Positions 26,863-38,228 of a DNA stretch of 64,000 nucleotides are shown here, in pieces. The first letter of the stretch is position 1. Each line of letters begins with the position of its first letter. Source of the DNA: Paraburkholderia nodosa DSM 21604 (GTDB lineage: Bacteria > Pseudomonadota > Gammaproteobacteria > Burkholderiales > Burkholderiaceae). The translations under genes were made by a program, and so were the position numbers. Below the pieces are notes generated by a model. That model made no database searches, was not told where the DNA came from, and saw nothing but the letters and a program-made list of their open reading frames with translations. The stretch spans positions 1 to 64,000 of the forward strand of contig NZ_JAFA01000038.1 of the NCBI RefSeq assembly GCF_000519185.1, in the 5' to 3' direction.

Positions 26863-27780
26863 ATGTTGAAGCAGCGAACCATCAAATCAATCGTGAAGAC
26901 AGTCGGCATCGGCCTGCATTCGGGGCGCAAGGTCGACCTGACGCTCCGTCCGGCGGCGCCGAACACGGGCATCGTGTTTTCGCGCGTGGATTTGCCGACG
27001 CCGGTGGATATCCCCGCATCGGCGATGGCGATTGGCGATACCCGCCTGGCCTCGGTGCTGCAGAAAGACGGCGCACGCGTCTCGACGATCGAGCACCTCA
27101 TGTCCGCCTGCGCAGGCCTTGGCATCGACAACCTCTATGTGGATGTGACCGCCGAGGAAATTCCGATCATGGACGGCAGCGCGGCTTCGTTCGTGTTCCT
27201 GATCCAGTCGGCGGGTATTGAGGAGCAGAACGCTCCGAAGAAGTTCATCAAGGTCAAGAAACCGGTGGAGATCCGCGACGGCGACAAGTTCGCACGTCTC
27301 GAGCCTTATTTCGGCTTCAAGCTCAAGTTCACGATCGACTTCCGCCACCCGGCCGTCGACAAGACGGGCCAGGCGCTCGAAGTGGACTTCGCGAATACCT
27401 CGTACGTGCGCGAAATCGCGCGCGCCCGCACGTTCGGCTTCGCGCACGAAGTCGAGATGATGCGCGAGCTGGGCCTCGCGCGCGGCGGCAGCATGGACAA
27501 CGCCATCGTGCTGGACGAGTACCGCATTCTGAACAACGATGGCCTGCGCTACGACGACGAGTTCGTGAAGCACAAGATGCTCGACGCGATCGGCGACCTC
27601 TACGTGGTCGGCCATCCGCTGCTGGCGGCGTACGACGCCTACAAGTCGGGCCACGGCCTGAACAACGCGCTGCTGCGCGAACTGCTCGCGAATGAGGACG
27701 CTTACGAGATCGTCACGTTCGACGATCCGCAGAAGGCGCCGCGCGGCTTCGGCTACGAGGCGCAGACCGCTTTCGCTTGA
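26863..27780 (+). CDS. lpxC: UDP-3-O-acyl-N-acetylglucosamine deacetylase
   Basis: Cytosolic zinc hydrolase and committed step of lipid A synthesis. With the start at 26863 the protein is 305 residues and the zinc ligands fall at His78 (EHLMSA), His237 and Asp241 (HKMLDAIGD), matching the numbering of other LpxC proteins. In-frame ATGs at 26836 and 26848 would add 5 to 9 residues; the one at 26848 has a plausible GGGAT site upstream and cannot be excluded. LpxC level is controlled by proteolysis in many bacteria; nothing in the sequence shows how it is controlled here. A strong terminator follows at 27803. Confidence 0.95.
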   Translation: MLKQRTIKSIVKTVGIGLHSGRKVDLTLRPAAPNTGIVFSRVDLPTPVDIPASAMAIGDTRLASVLQKDGARVSTIEHLMSACAGLGIDNLYVDVTAEEIPIMDGSAASFVFLIQSAGIEEQNAPKKFIKVKKPVEIRDGDKFARLEPYFGFKLKFTIDFRHPAVDKTGQALEVDFANTSYVREIARARTFGFAHEVEMMRELGLARGGSMDNAIVLDEYRILNNDGLRYDDEFVKHKMLDAIGDLYVVGHPLLAAYDAYKSGHGLNNALLRELLANEDAYEIVTFDDPQKAPRGFGYEAQTAFA

Positions 27781-27802
27781 GTCTCGAGCGCGATTTGGCA
27801 GT

Positions 27803-27831
27803 AAAAAGGGCAGCTTTATGCTGCCCTTTTT
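27803..27831. terminator. Bidirectional terminator lpxC / dciA
   Basis: AAAAAGGGCAGC / GCTGCCCTTTTT with loop TTTAT, 22 bp after lpxC. The symmetrical A/T tracts would also serve the convergent dciA gene (stop at 27869). Confidence 0.9.
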
Positions 27832-27868
27832 CTTTTTGCGCGGTTTCGTGAGATTTGAGCGCGCCGGA

Positions 27869-28342
27869 TTAGCGCTTTTTCGTGTGGCGCGCCGCCATCT
27901 TCGCGAGGGCTGCCTGCAGCGGCGAGGCCTCCAGCGTGTCGCTCAGCGCCTGGAGCGCTGCCGCGCCCGCCGGTGTCATGCGCGCCTGCTTGGGCGGCGC
28001 GGGATCTTTCACGGCTTGCGGGCGCACGCGGATGCGCACGCTGTTCAACGCCCAGCCGCGCGCCTGCAGATCGGCCACGAGGCGCGGCTCCAGATGCCGC
28101 AAGCGCGCGGCGAGCGCGTTATGCGCAGTGAAAAGGGCCAACGTGCCGTCCTTGATGAAGCCGGGCTCGACGCTAGCCGCGAGATAGTCGGGCAGCAGCG
28201 CGTTCAGGTCGCGCTGGATGGCCGCGATCTGCTCGACGCCGGCGCGCAGCGGCGCGAACGCGTCCGTGCGGCTCAGCACTTCGGCGAGCGGCTGGGGGGC
28301 GCGTAGTCCCCTGGACCTTGAAAACGGCGAGAAACGGCTCAT
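27869..28342 (-). CDS. dciA: DciA-family (DUF721) helicase-loading protein
   Basis: 157 residues with a DUF721 domain at about 20-105 (EVLSRTDAFAPLRAGVEQIAAIQRDL, then the LPDYLAAS and NALAARLRHLEP region). DciA is the replicative-helicase DnaB loader ancestral to DnaC, needed at replication initiation. The C-terminal part (after about 110) is Pro/Lys/Ala-rich and likely disordered. Its position between lpxC and secA matches the dciA locus of Pseudomonas, which supports the call. It is divergent from secA with 385 bp between starts. The identity as helicase loader comes from family knowledge; no DnaB-binding residue is assigned here. Confidence 0.8.
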   Translation of the reverse strand: MSRFSPFSRSRGLRAPQPLAEVLSRTDAFAPLRAGVEQIAAIQRDLNALLPDYLAASVEPGFIKDGTLALFTAHNALAARLRHLEPRLVADLQARGWALNSVRIRVRPQAVKDPAPPKQARMTPAGAAALQALSDTLEASPLQAALAKMAARHTKKR

Positions 28343-28727
28343 GTGGCGTATGGATGGGCTAGCGCGCAGGGACGGCGTCTCGTTGCTGAACGCGGGAAGC
28401 CCGACGCACTACGCGACTGCGATGCGGTCATTGTAGCCTGCGCACCGCTCATCCAAGCGCCTTCGGGCCATTCGGCCAGGGCCGCATCGCGGCCCTTCGC
28501 CGCACGGCGGGAAGGCCGTCCGCGCGGGCACCGCGCGCGCCAGAGCCGTCTTTGCGCTGACACAGGCGGGTGAGAGGGCGCGTGCTAAAATGCCCGATTC
28601 GAATCCACCATTTTGGGCTAAAGCCGCCGAGGTCCCTCCGGTCCGGATGCGTAGTGCACACCCTGCACAACCCGCTGAACCCACCCTCAGGAATCCCGGC
28701 CGAAGCCGCGACGCAGACACCGATCCG
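28343..28727. other. dciA-secA divergent regulatory region and secA leader
   Basis: This 385-bp gap has a 7-bp stem (28477-28483 with 28489-28495) and a TAAAAT (28586-28591) that may be the secA -10 element, with no good -35. I find no secM-like gene. An open frame from 28590 runs into secA without a stop, but it has no ribosome site. The secA start itself has only a weak Shine-Dalgarno sequence. Confidence 0.4.
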
Positions 28728-31532
<2,805 letters not shown>

Positions 31533-31557
31533 CGCACGCTTGAACGTAGATTCCGGT

Positions 31558-31579
31558 GGCCCGCTTCTCCTTGCGGGCC
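31558..31579 (+). terminator. Hairpin after secA
   Basis: GGCCCGC (31558-31564) pairs with GCGGGCC (31573-31579) around an 8-nt loop, followed by TTGCGTTTT. Likely a moderate intrinsic terminator between secA and argJ. Confidence 0.6.
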
Positions 31580-31652
31580 TTGCGTTTTGAATCCCGATGC
31601 CGGCCAGGCTCCAGCGCCCTCGCCGGCATTGCCTTTTCGACAGGTCGCCACC

Positions 31653-32894
31653 ATGGCTGTCAATTTCCCCTCGATTGATCCCGCTCAACTTCATCCGGTC
31701 GCCGGCGTGACGCTCGGCTGGGCGGAAGCCAACATCCGCAAGCCCAATCGCAAGGACGTCCTGGTGATTTCCGTCGACGAAGGCGCGAGCGTGGCCGGCG
31801 TGTTTACGCTGAACCGCTTCTGTGCCGCGCCGGTGACGGTGTGCCGCGAACATCTCGCGAAGGTGCGCGCGGGCGGCAAGGGTATTCGCGCGCTGGTGGT
31901 GAACACCGGCAACGCGAACGCGGGCACCGGCGAGCCGGGCATGAAACACGCACGCGAGACCTGCGATGAACTCGCGCGCCTTGCCGGCCTAGAGTCCTCG
32001 CAGGTGCTGCCGTTCTCGACCGGCGTGATTCTCGAGCCGCTGCCCATCGACCGCCTGAAGGCGGGCCTTCCCGCCGCGCTGGAGAACCGCAAGACCGCGA
32101 ACTGGTATGACGCCGCGCAGGCCATCATGACGACCGACACGCTGCCGAAGGCCGTGTCGCGCCAGGTCACGGTCGACGGCCACACCATCACGTTCACGGG
32201 TATCAGCAAGGGCGCGGGCATGATCAAGCCGAACATGGCAACCATGCTCGGCTTCCTGGCCTTCGACGCGAACGTTGCTCAGCCCGTGCTCGACGAGCTC
32301 GTGAAGTACGTGGCCGACCGCTCGTTCAACTGCGTCACCATCGACGGCGACACCTCGACCAACGACTCGTTCATCATGATTGCCTCGGGCAAGTCGAGCC
32401 TGCCCGCGATCACCTCGACTGACACGCCTGCCTACGCCGCGCTGCGCGACGCCGTGACGACCGTCGCCCAGGAACTCTCGCAGCTCATCGTGCGCGACGG
32501 CGAAGGCGCGACCAAGTTCATGACCGTGCAGGTGGAAGGCGGCAAGGATGTGGCCGAGTGCCGCCAGATCGCGTATGCGATCGGCCATTCGCCGCTCGTG
32601 AAGACGGCGTTCTACGCATCGGACCCCAACCTCGGCCGTATCCTCGCCGCGATCGGCTATGCCGGCGTGACGGACCTCGACGTCGACAAGATCGACCTGT
32701 ATCTCGACGATGTGCTCGTGGCGAAAGCGGGCGGACGCAACCCGGCTTACCGCGAAGAAGACGGTCAGCGCGTCATGAAGAAGAGCGAGATCCTGATTCG
32801 CGTGCTGCTGGGCCGCGGCGACGCGCAGGCCACGATCTGGACCTGCGACCTCTCGCACGACTACGTGAGCATCAACGCCGATTACCGCTCCTGA
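31653..32894 (+). CDS. argJ: Bifunctional ornithine acetyltransferase / N-acetylglutamate synthase
   Basis: Arginine synthesis enzyme that recycles the acetyl group from N-acetylornithine to glutamate. 413 residues. The Ntn-hydrolase self-cleavage motif is in GAGMIKPNMATMLGF; Thr197 becomes the nucleophile of the beta chain. The C-terminal region contains NLGRILAAIGYAG and the DEEDG-like end. Start at 31653 (MAVNFP) is preferred over an in-frame ATG at 31587. It is followed after 19 bp by the ATPase gene and may be co-transcribed with it and mutT. Whether it uses acetyl-CoA as well (true bifunctionality) cannot be read from sequence. Confidence 0.95.
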   Translation: MAVNFPSIDPAQLHPVAGVTLGWAEANIRKPNRKDVLVISVDEGASVAGVFTLNRFCAAPVTVCREHLAKVRAGGKGIRALVVNTGNANAGTGEPGMKHARETCDELARLAGLESSQVLPFSTGVILEPLPIDRLKAGLPAALENRKTANWYDAAQAIMTTDTLPKAVSRQVTVDGHTITFTGISKGAGMIKPNMATMLGFLAFDANVAQPVLDELVKYVADRSFNCVTIDGDTSTNDSFIMIASGKSSLPAITSTDTPAYAALRDAVTTVAQELSQLIVRDGEGATKFMTVQVEGGKDVAECRQIAYAIGHSPLVKTAFYASDPNLGRILAAIGYAGVTDLDVDKIDLYLDDVLVAKAGGRNPAYREEDGQRVMKKSEILIRVLLGRGDAQATIWTCDLSHDYVSINADYRS

Positions 32895-32913
32895 TTTCAA
32901 GCGCCTTCACCAC

Positions 32914-33786
32914 ATGGACAAGCTCGAACAGTTTCTGACCCGCGCCGAAGCGCTGCTCGGCCGCCTCGAAGCCGTGCTGCCGCCCTCGGCACCCGATATC
33001 GACTGGAACGCGGCCGTTGCGTTTCGCTGGCGCAAGCGCCAGGGACGCGGCTTCCTGCAGCCGGTGCCCGCGATTTCGCTGATCTCGCTCGACGACCTGC
33101 AGAACATCGACCGGCAGAAAGATCTCATCGACCGCAACACGCGCCAGTTCGTGCAAAAGAAGCCCGCGAACAACGTGCTGCTCACCGGTGCGCGCGGCAC
33201 CGGCAAGTCGTCGCTGATCAAGGCCTGCCTGAACGCGTACGCGCAAGAGGGCCTGCGCCTGATCGAAGTCGACAAGGACGATCTGCATGACCTCGGCGAT
33301 ATCGTCGATCTCATCTCGGCGCGCCCCGAGCGCTTCATCGTGTTCTGCGACGACCTCTCGTTCGAGGAAGGCGAATCGGGCTACAAGGCGCTGAAGGTGG
33401 CGCTGGACGGTTCGGTGGCCGCGCAGTCGGACAACGTCCTGATCTACGCGACCTCGAACCGGCGCCATCTGCTGCCCGAGTACATGAGCGACAACGAGAC
33501 GTACAAGCACATGCCCGACGGCGAGATTCATCCGGGCGAAGTGGTGGAAGAGAAGATCTCGCTGTCCGAGCGCTTTGGCCTTTGGGTGAGCTTCTATCCG
33601 TTCAAGCAGGACGACTATCTGACGATCGTCGGCCACTGGCTGCGCCATTTCGGCTGCGACGACGCCGAAGTCGAATCGGCGCGCGGCGACGCACTTGTGT
33701 GGGCGCTCGAGCGCGGCTCGCGTTCGGGCCGCGTGGCGTGGCAGTTTGCGCGCGACTGGTCGGGCAAGAAGGCGCAAGAGGCATGA
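32914..33786 (+). CDS. DUF815-family AAA ATPase of unknown role
   Basis: 290 residues. A Walker A motif GARGTGKSS lies near 92-100 and a Walker B-like FIVFCDDLSF near 141-150, followed by a sensor-type ATSNRRHL near 172. This identifies the DUF815 P-loop ATPase family, seen widely in proteobacteria as a stand-alone ATPase next to mutT or argJ. No membrane segment or helicase motif is present, and the substrate is unknown. It overlaps mutT by an ATGA junction, implying co-expression. The order argJ-ATPase-mutT offers no clear common pathway. Confidence 0.85.
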   Translation: MDKLEQFLTRAEALLGRLEAVLPPSAPDIDWNAAVAFRWRKRQGRGFLQPVPAISLISLDDLQNIDRQKDLIDRNTRQFVQKKPANNVLLTGARGTGKSSLIKACLNAYAQEGLRLIEVDKDDLHDLGDIVDLISARPERFIVFCDDLSFEEGESGYKALKVALDGSVAAQSDNVLIYATSNRRHLLPEYMSDNETYKHMPDGEIHPGEVVEEKISLSERFGLWVSFYPFKQDDYLTIVGHWLRHFGCDDAEVESARGDALVWALERGSRSGRVAWQFARDWSGKKAQEA

Positions 33787-34214
33787 GCGCCGAGGCCAAC
33801 GCCGCAAACGATGCTTCCGGAAAGACACGCCCCGTGACGAAAGTCGCGGTGGGCGTGCTGGTGCAGCCCGATGGCCGCTACCTGCTCGCGCAGCGCCCCG
33901 AAGGCAAGCCGTATGCAGGCTACTGGGAGTTTCCGGGCGGCAAGCTGGAAGCGGGCGAGACCGTCGAAGCGGCGCTCGCGCGCGAATTGCACGAGGAACT
34001 GGGCATCGACGTGAAGGCGTGTCACCTGTGGCACACGCTCGAACACGACTACCCGCACGCCTATGTGCGGCTCTATTTCTGCAAGGTGACCGAGTGGACC
34101 GGCGAGCCGCATGGCCGCGAAGGCCAGGCGTTCGTCTGGCAGTCGCTGCCGGCGAGCGTCGAGCCGCTCTTGCCCGCGACGATTCCTGTGCTGGAGTGGC
34201 TTGCCGCGGAGTAA
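33783..34214 (+). CDS. mutT: Nudix hydrolase MutT (8-oxo-dGTP diphosphatase)
   Basis: Sanitises the nucleotide pool by hydrolysing 8-oxo-dGTP, preventing A:T to C:G transversions. 143 residues with the Nudix box at 53-75 (G-x5-E-x7-REL-x-EE-x-G-I; catalytic Glu71 and Glu72) and the MutT-typical GYWEFPGG upstream. Starts within the ATPase stop. Its place beside yacG and secA matches the E. coli order. Compared with E. coli MutT (129 residues) there are about 14 extra N-terminal residues. Confidence 0.93.
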   Translation: MSAEANAANDASGKTRPVTKVAVGVLVQPDGRYLLAQRPEGKPYAGYWEFPGGKLEAGETVEAALARELHEELGIDVKACHLWHTLEHDYPHAYVRLYFCKVTEWTGEPHGREGQAFVWQSLPASVEPLLPATIPVLEWLAAE

Positions 34215-34240
34215 CGCCCTACGCGGGGCCGCCACGACGC

Positions 34241-34278
34241 AAAAGGCCGCTGTGCTTGATGCACAGCGGCCTTTTTTT
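34241..34278. terminator. Bidirectional terminator mutT / yacG
   Basis: AAAAGGCCGCTGTGC / GCACAGCGGCCTTTTTTT with loop TTGAT separates the convergent mutT and yacG genes. Confidence 0.9.
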
Positions 34279-34308
34279 CGTCTGGCGCGAGCGCGTCGCG
34301 GCGCTCGC

Positions 34309-34503
34309 TTACTGGCGCGTATCCGTGGGCGGCGCGTCTTCGGGCGGTGTTTCGTCGTCGGCGCCGCCAATGCGGTACTTTTCGGCTGCCCATGCGCCGA
34401 GATCCATTTGCTTGCAACGCTCGGAGCAGAACGGCCGGAAGCGGTTTTCCGGGACCCAGCGGACTTCCTTGCCGCAGGTCGGACATTTGACGACAGTGGT
34501 CAT
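34309..34503 (-). CDS. yacG: DNA gyrase inhibitor YacG
   Basis: Small zinc protein that binds the GyrB C-terminal domain and inhibits gyrase. 64 residues. Zinc ligands Cys7, Cys10, Cys26 and Cys30 form a CxxC-x15-CxxxC site; the region CSERCKQMDLGAW is highly typical. The start at 34503 is chosen because it gives the conserved MTTVVKCPTCG N-terminus; a long in-frame upstream extension is not believed. Last gene of the minus-strand run zapD-yacG, 49 bp after zapD. Confidence 0.95.
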   Translation of the reverse strand: MTTVVKCPTCGKEVRWVPENRFRPFCSERCKQMDLGAWAAEKYRIGGADDETPPEDAPPTDTRQ

Positions 34504-34552
34504 GCGATAGAACTTTGGTTGCGTTGAGTCTGGCGTGGCGGCGCGTTTGCTT

Positions 34553-35308
34553 TCAGAGGCTGCACAGTGTGAGCTGGAACGGCACGTCCTGATCGACGGC
34601 TCGCGGACGCAGATCGCCATCCTGCACGGTGAAGCGCACCCACAGCATGTACTTGTTCGCGCTCGCTTCGGGAATCATGCGCAATTCCGGTGCCACGCGT
34701 ACTTGCATGAGCTGATAGGCGCGGCCCGACAGCATCTGCTGATAGCTGCCCTGCATCGCCATCACCTTCGACGCCTGGCCCGACTCGCGTGCGAGGCGCA
34801 GCACGATCGCGGCAGCGTCGCGCAGCGGCAGCAGCGGCGTGACCCATTTCGCGATGTCCTGACGGCGTTGATCGGGATGCAACTGTTGCCACGCGTAATA
34901 CGACGGCAGATCGAACTTGCAGGTGCCGCCGGGAATGATCGCGCGGCTGCGGATGCTCGTGAGCCACTCGTTATCCATCAGATGCTGGCCCGTCTTGCCT
35001 TGCATCTGCGTGAGGCCGGCGAGCGTCTGCTCGATTTCGCCCAGCACGGTTTCGAGCGCATTCTGCTCGATGCCGGGATTGCCGCGGAACGGCGCGAGCG
35101 TTTGGCGCTGCCGCTCGAGTTCCTTCATGAGATCCGACTTCAGGTCGGCGCGGCCTGCGACTTCGGCGATTTCGAAGAGCGTCGTGAGCGCGACGTGATG
35201 TTCCCTCGGATCCTCCTGGGTCAGGAAAAACGTGAAGCGCTCGAACAGGTCTTCAAGGCGCAGCAGCGTCCGGATTCGCTCGTTGAAGGGATACTCGTAA
35301 AGAATCAA
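34553..35308 (-). CDS. zapD: Cell division protein ZapD
   Basis: Cytosolic FtsZ-bundling protein that stabilises the Z ring by binding the FtsZ C-terminal peptide. 251 residues, all-alpha N-terminal part then a beta-rich C-terminal domain. Signatures: EYPFNERIRTLLRLEDLFER near 4-23 and CKFDLPSYYAWQ near 127-138. The conserved start is TTG at 35308 (M-I-L-Y-E-Y); GAGG lies 9 to 12 bases before it. A longer open frame to 35665 runs through the coaE gene and is excluded. It sits between coaE and yacG as in E. coli. Confidence 0.93.
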   Translation of the reverse strand: MILYEYPFNERIRTLLRLEDLFERFTFFLTQEDPREHHVALTTLFEIAEVAGRADLKSDLMKELERQRQTLAPFRGNPGIEQNALETVLGEIEQTLAGLTQMQGKTGQHLMDNEWLTSIRSRAIIPGGTCKFDLPSYYAWQQLHPDQRRQDIAKWVTPLLPLRDAAAIVLRLARESGQASKVMAMQGSYQQMLSGRAYQLMQVRVAPELRMIPEASANKYMLWVRFTVQDGDLRPRAVDQDVPFQLTLCSL

Positions 35309-35436
35309 GCGCGCTCGCCTCGGGCGTGGTAGGTGACGGATTGCAGGACATTCTAATGCCGTGGGACTACGGTCGCAATCGCGCTGGCCCGGGGCTTTGC
35401 CGATGTGACCCGCTAATCGCGCGCGGATGGCGCGTT

Positions 35437-36057
35437 TTACGCGTTGCTGGCCTTTGCGGCAGCGAGCTTGAGATACGTCTGATGCAATGCGTCGACGTCC
35501 TGGTCGAGCGTTTCGAGCGTCGCACCGTTGTCGTTCACCACCACGTTGTCGGCGGCCGCGAGGCGCGCTTCGCGCGTGGCCTGCCGCGCGATGATCGCGA
35601 GCACCTGCTCGCGTGTGAAGCCATTGCGGCGCATGACGCGGTTGATCTGCGTTTCCACGCTGCAATCGACGGTGAGCACGCGATCGACGCGCGTCTTCCA
35701 GGTGCCCGACTCGACGAGCAAGGGCACGACCACGATCACGTAAGGCCCACTGGCCTCTCGCGTTTCGCGTTCGGTCTCGGAGCGGATCAGTGGGTGCGTG
35801 ATGGCCTCGAGCCGCTTGCGCGCGGACTCGTCGCCGAACACGAGCGTGCGCATGCGCGCGCGGTCCATCGAGCCGTCCGGCGCGACGAATTCAGGGCCGA
35901 ATACCGCGGCGATCTGCGCCATCGCGACGCCGTGCGGCGCGGCAATGCGATGCGCGATGAGATCGGTGTCGACGATCGTCACGCCGCGTGCGGCAAAGCC
36001 ATCCGCGACCGTGGACTTGCCGCTGCCGATGCCACCCGTCAATCCGACCGCGAACAT
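35437..36057 (-). CDS. coaE: Dephospho-CoA kinase
   Basis: Final step of coenzyme A synthesis, phosphorylating dephospho-CoA. 206 residues. P-loop GGIGSGKS at 8-15, then VDTDLIAH near 29-36, HPLIR near 88 and a LID region with RRNGFTREQ. Start at 36057 gives the family N-terminus MFAVGLTGG; the upstream ATG at 36105 is in the end of pilD. The stop of pilD at 36062 is 4 bp away, so it likely belongs to the same transcript. Confidence 0.95.
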   Translation of the reverse strand: MFAVGLTGGIGSGKSTVADGFAARGVTIVDTDLIAHRIAAPHGVAMAQIAAVFGPEFVAPDGSMDRARMRTLVFGDESARKRLEAITHPLIRSETERETREASGPYVIVVVPLLVESGTWKTRVDRVLTVDCSVETQINRVMRRNGFTREQVLAIIARQATREARLAAADNVVVNDNGATLETLDQDVDALHQTYLKLAAAKASNA

Positions 36058-36061
36058 TTGA

Positions 36062-36979
36062 TCAGTTCCCCCACGCAAATACGCCATACAGCGGTGTGCC
36101 GGCAAACAAGGTGACGAGTGCGCCAGCGGCCAGATACGGGCCGAACGGCAGCGGCTCTTCGAAACGCATGCGTCCCGTCAACGTAGCGATGATGCCGACG
36201 AGCGCGCCCGCCACTGCGGCGATCACGACGATCTGCGGCAGCGCGCTCCACCCGAGCCACGCGCCGAGCGCGGCAAGCAGTTTGAAGTCGCCGTGGCCCA
36301 TGCCTTCTACGCCACGTAACAGCTTGAAGACCCAATAGACGCACCAGAGCGCCAGATAACCCGCGACCGCACCGATTACCGCTTCGCGCAGCGTGACGAA
36401 GGTGCCGGCAAAATTGACCAGCAACCCGGCCCACAGCAGCGGCTGCGTGATTTCGTCATGCAGCATCTGGTGTTCGAGGTCGATGGCGCTCGCGGCGATG
36501 AGCGTGGCGCACAGCACGAAGGCGGCGAGCGCCTTGCCGGTGGGCCCGAAGGCGAGCAATGCGCCGGCCGCGCAAGCCGCGCTCGCGATTTCGATGAGCG
36601 GGTAGCGCACGCTCACGCGCGCGTGGCAGTGCGAGCAGCGCCCGCGCAGCGCGACCCAACTGAGCACCGGAATGTTTTCCCAGGCGCGCAAGACGTGGCC
36701 GCAGTGCGGGCACGCGCTGCGTGGGAGCCAGAGGTTGTAGCGCGCGGGCAGCCCGTCTTGTTCGAAGAGTGGACCGGGCGTGCCAATCGCTTCGGCCACA
36801 TCGGCGCGCCACGCGCGCTCCAGCATGATCGGCAGCCGGTGCACGACGACGTTGAGGAAGCTGCCGATGACGAGCCCGAACGCAATGGCGAAGAGCATGA
36901 GCACGCCGAAGGGCAGACCGGCGAGAGCGGCTGCGAGCGGCGTTGCGGTGTCGGGCGCGGATAGGAGTTGGACGGGCAT
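36062..36979 (-). CDS. pilD: Type 4 prepilin leader peptidase / N-methyltransferase
   Basis: Integral membrane aspartyl protease that cleaves and N-methylates type IV pilins or type II pseudopilins. 305 residues with about eight transmembrane segments. The cytoplasmic loop has a zinc-type tetracysteine motif (Cys90, Cys93, Cys115, Cys118). Catalytic Asp167 lies in AIDLEHQMLHDE and Asp231 in MGHGDFK; the conserved SFLNVVVHRLP is near 40-50. Start at 36979 (MPVQLLS) is chosen over an in-frame ATG at 37075 in the pilC coding end. Third gene of a pilB-pilC-pilD set. Confidence 0.95.
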   Translation of the reverse strand: MPVQLLSAPDTATPLAAALAGLPFGVLMLFAIAFGLVIGSFLNVVVHRLPIMLERAWRADVAEAIGTPGPLFEQDGLPARYNLWLPRSACPHCGHVLRAWENIPVLSWVALRGRCSHCHARVSVRYPLIEIASAACAAGALLAFGPTGKALAAFVLCATLIAASAIDLEHQMLHDEITQPLLWAGLLVNFAGTFVTLREAVIGAVAGYLALWCVYWVFKLLRGVEGMGHGDFKLLAALGAWLGWSALPQIVVIAAVAGALVGIIATLTGRMRFEEPLPFGPYLAAGALVTLFAGTPLYGVFAWGN

Positions 36980-37007
36980 GAGACGGAACCGGAATCTGGC
37001 AGCGATG

Positions 37008-38228
37008 CTACACCACGTTGCCCAGTTGAATGATGGGAAGATACATCGCAACGACGAGGCCGCCGACCAGCGCACCGAGTACGACGATCACGAGCGGCTC
37101 GCACAGGCTCGACACGAGCGCGATCTTTTCGTCGACCTGACGGTCGGCGAGCGAGGCCACATCGAGCAACATCGCGTCGAGCGCGCCCGATTCTTCCGCG
37201 ACCGCAACGGGCTGAACCACATCGGCCGGAAAGCATCCCGCCGCACGCATGGCTGCGGCGAGCCGCTCGCCGTGCCGCAGGCGCTCGCTGATGCCTGCGC
37301 TCGCGCGATCGAAGAATGCGTTGCCGCTTGCGTGCGCGAGCGAATCGAAGGCGTCGGCGAGTGGCGTGCCGGCGGCGAGCAGCGTGCCGAGCGCACGGCT
37401 CCAGCGGGCGGCGCACAGCGTGGTGAGCAGCGCGCCGCAAAGCGGGAGCTTCAGCAGCGTGCGTCCGAACGCGATGCGTGCGGCTTCCGAGCGGCGCAAA
37501 GCCGCTTGCAGGGCGAGCGTGCCGGTGGCTGCGGCTACGGCTGCCGGCACGCTCCAGCGCGCGGCGCCCGCCGAGAGCATCAGCACGAACTGCGTGGGCG
37601 CGGGCAGTGCGGCGCCGAAGCCTTCGAAGATCTGTTTGAACGTGGGCACGACCCAGACCAGCAACGCCGCCGTAATGACAAACGCGAGCAGCAGCACCGC
37701 GACAGGGTAGGTGAGCGCAGCGCGCACTTTGGCGCGCTGCGCCGCGGCACGCTCGCGGTCATCGGCGAGGCGCCCGAGTACGGCGGCGAGCGCACCCGAG
37801 GCTTCGCCAACGGCGACGAGCTGGCAATACAGCGCGTTGAAGCGCGCCGGATGTCGCGCGAGCGACTCGGCAAAGCGCAGGCCGCCGGCGATGTCGCGCG
37901 CGAGCGCTGAGGCAATGCGCGGCATGCCGTTCGGCCCCGGCGAGAGCGCGAGCAGCTCGAGCGCGTTCGCAAGCGGCAGGCCGGCACGCAGGAGGCTCGC
38001 GAGCTGGCGTGTAAAACGCGTGACGTCCGTGTGGCTTGCCCTGGGCTCGCCCGCGTTCGATCTGCGCTCGATGGCGAGCACGGTGATGCGCTCGCGCTTG
38101 AGCGTGACGCGCACAGCCGTGGCGTCGAGCGCGATCACCGTGCCACGCTTCGTCGCGCCCGATGCGTCGAGACCGCGCCACGCGAAGCGCCACTCGGATG
38201 GGCCGCGATGGGCGCGCCCGGTGCTCAT
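37008..38228 (-). CDS. pilC: Type IV pilus / type II secretion inner-membrane platform protein PilC
   Basis: Polytopic membrane platform that works with PilB to polymerise (pseudo)pilins. 406 residues, two T2SSF domains (about 75-195 and 275-395) with three transmembrane helices near 175-200, 225-245 and 380-402. Signatures: FTRQLASLLRAGLPL near 65-80 and GERLAAAMRAAGCFP near 315. Its start codon overlaps the pilB stop (ATGA at 38225-38228). pilD follows after 28 bp. Somewhat shorter N-terminus than E. coli HofC-type proteins is within the normal range. Confidence 0.93.
   Translation of the reverse strand: MSTGRAHRGPSEWRFAWRGLDASGATKRGTVIALDATAVRVTLKRERITVLAIERRSNAGEPRASHTDVTRFTRQLASLLRAGLPLANALELLALSPGPNGMPRIASALARDIAGGLRFAESLARHPARFNALYCQLVAVGEASGALAAVLGRLADDRERAAAQRAKVRAALTYPVAVLLLAFVITAALLVWVVPTFKQIFEGFGAALPAPTQFVLMLSAGAARWSVPAAVAAATGTLALQAALRRSEAARIAFGRTLLKLPLCGALLTTLCAARWSRALGTLLAAGTPLADAFDSLAHASGNAFFDRASAGISERLRHGERLAAAMRAAGCFPADVVQPVAVAEESGALDAMLLDVASLADRQVDEKIALVSSLCEPLVIVVLGALVGGLVVAMYLPIIQLGNVV

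Noticed and set aside
28590..28727. N-terminal extension of SecA by 46 residues
   Set aside because: SecA starts are well conserved at MTTGFLQKIFGS; no ribosome site at 28590, and the frame runs through the presumed promoter.
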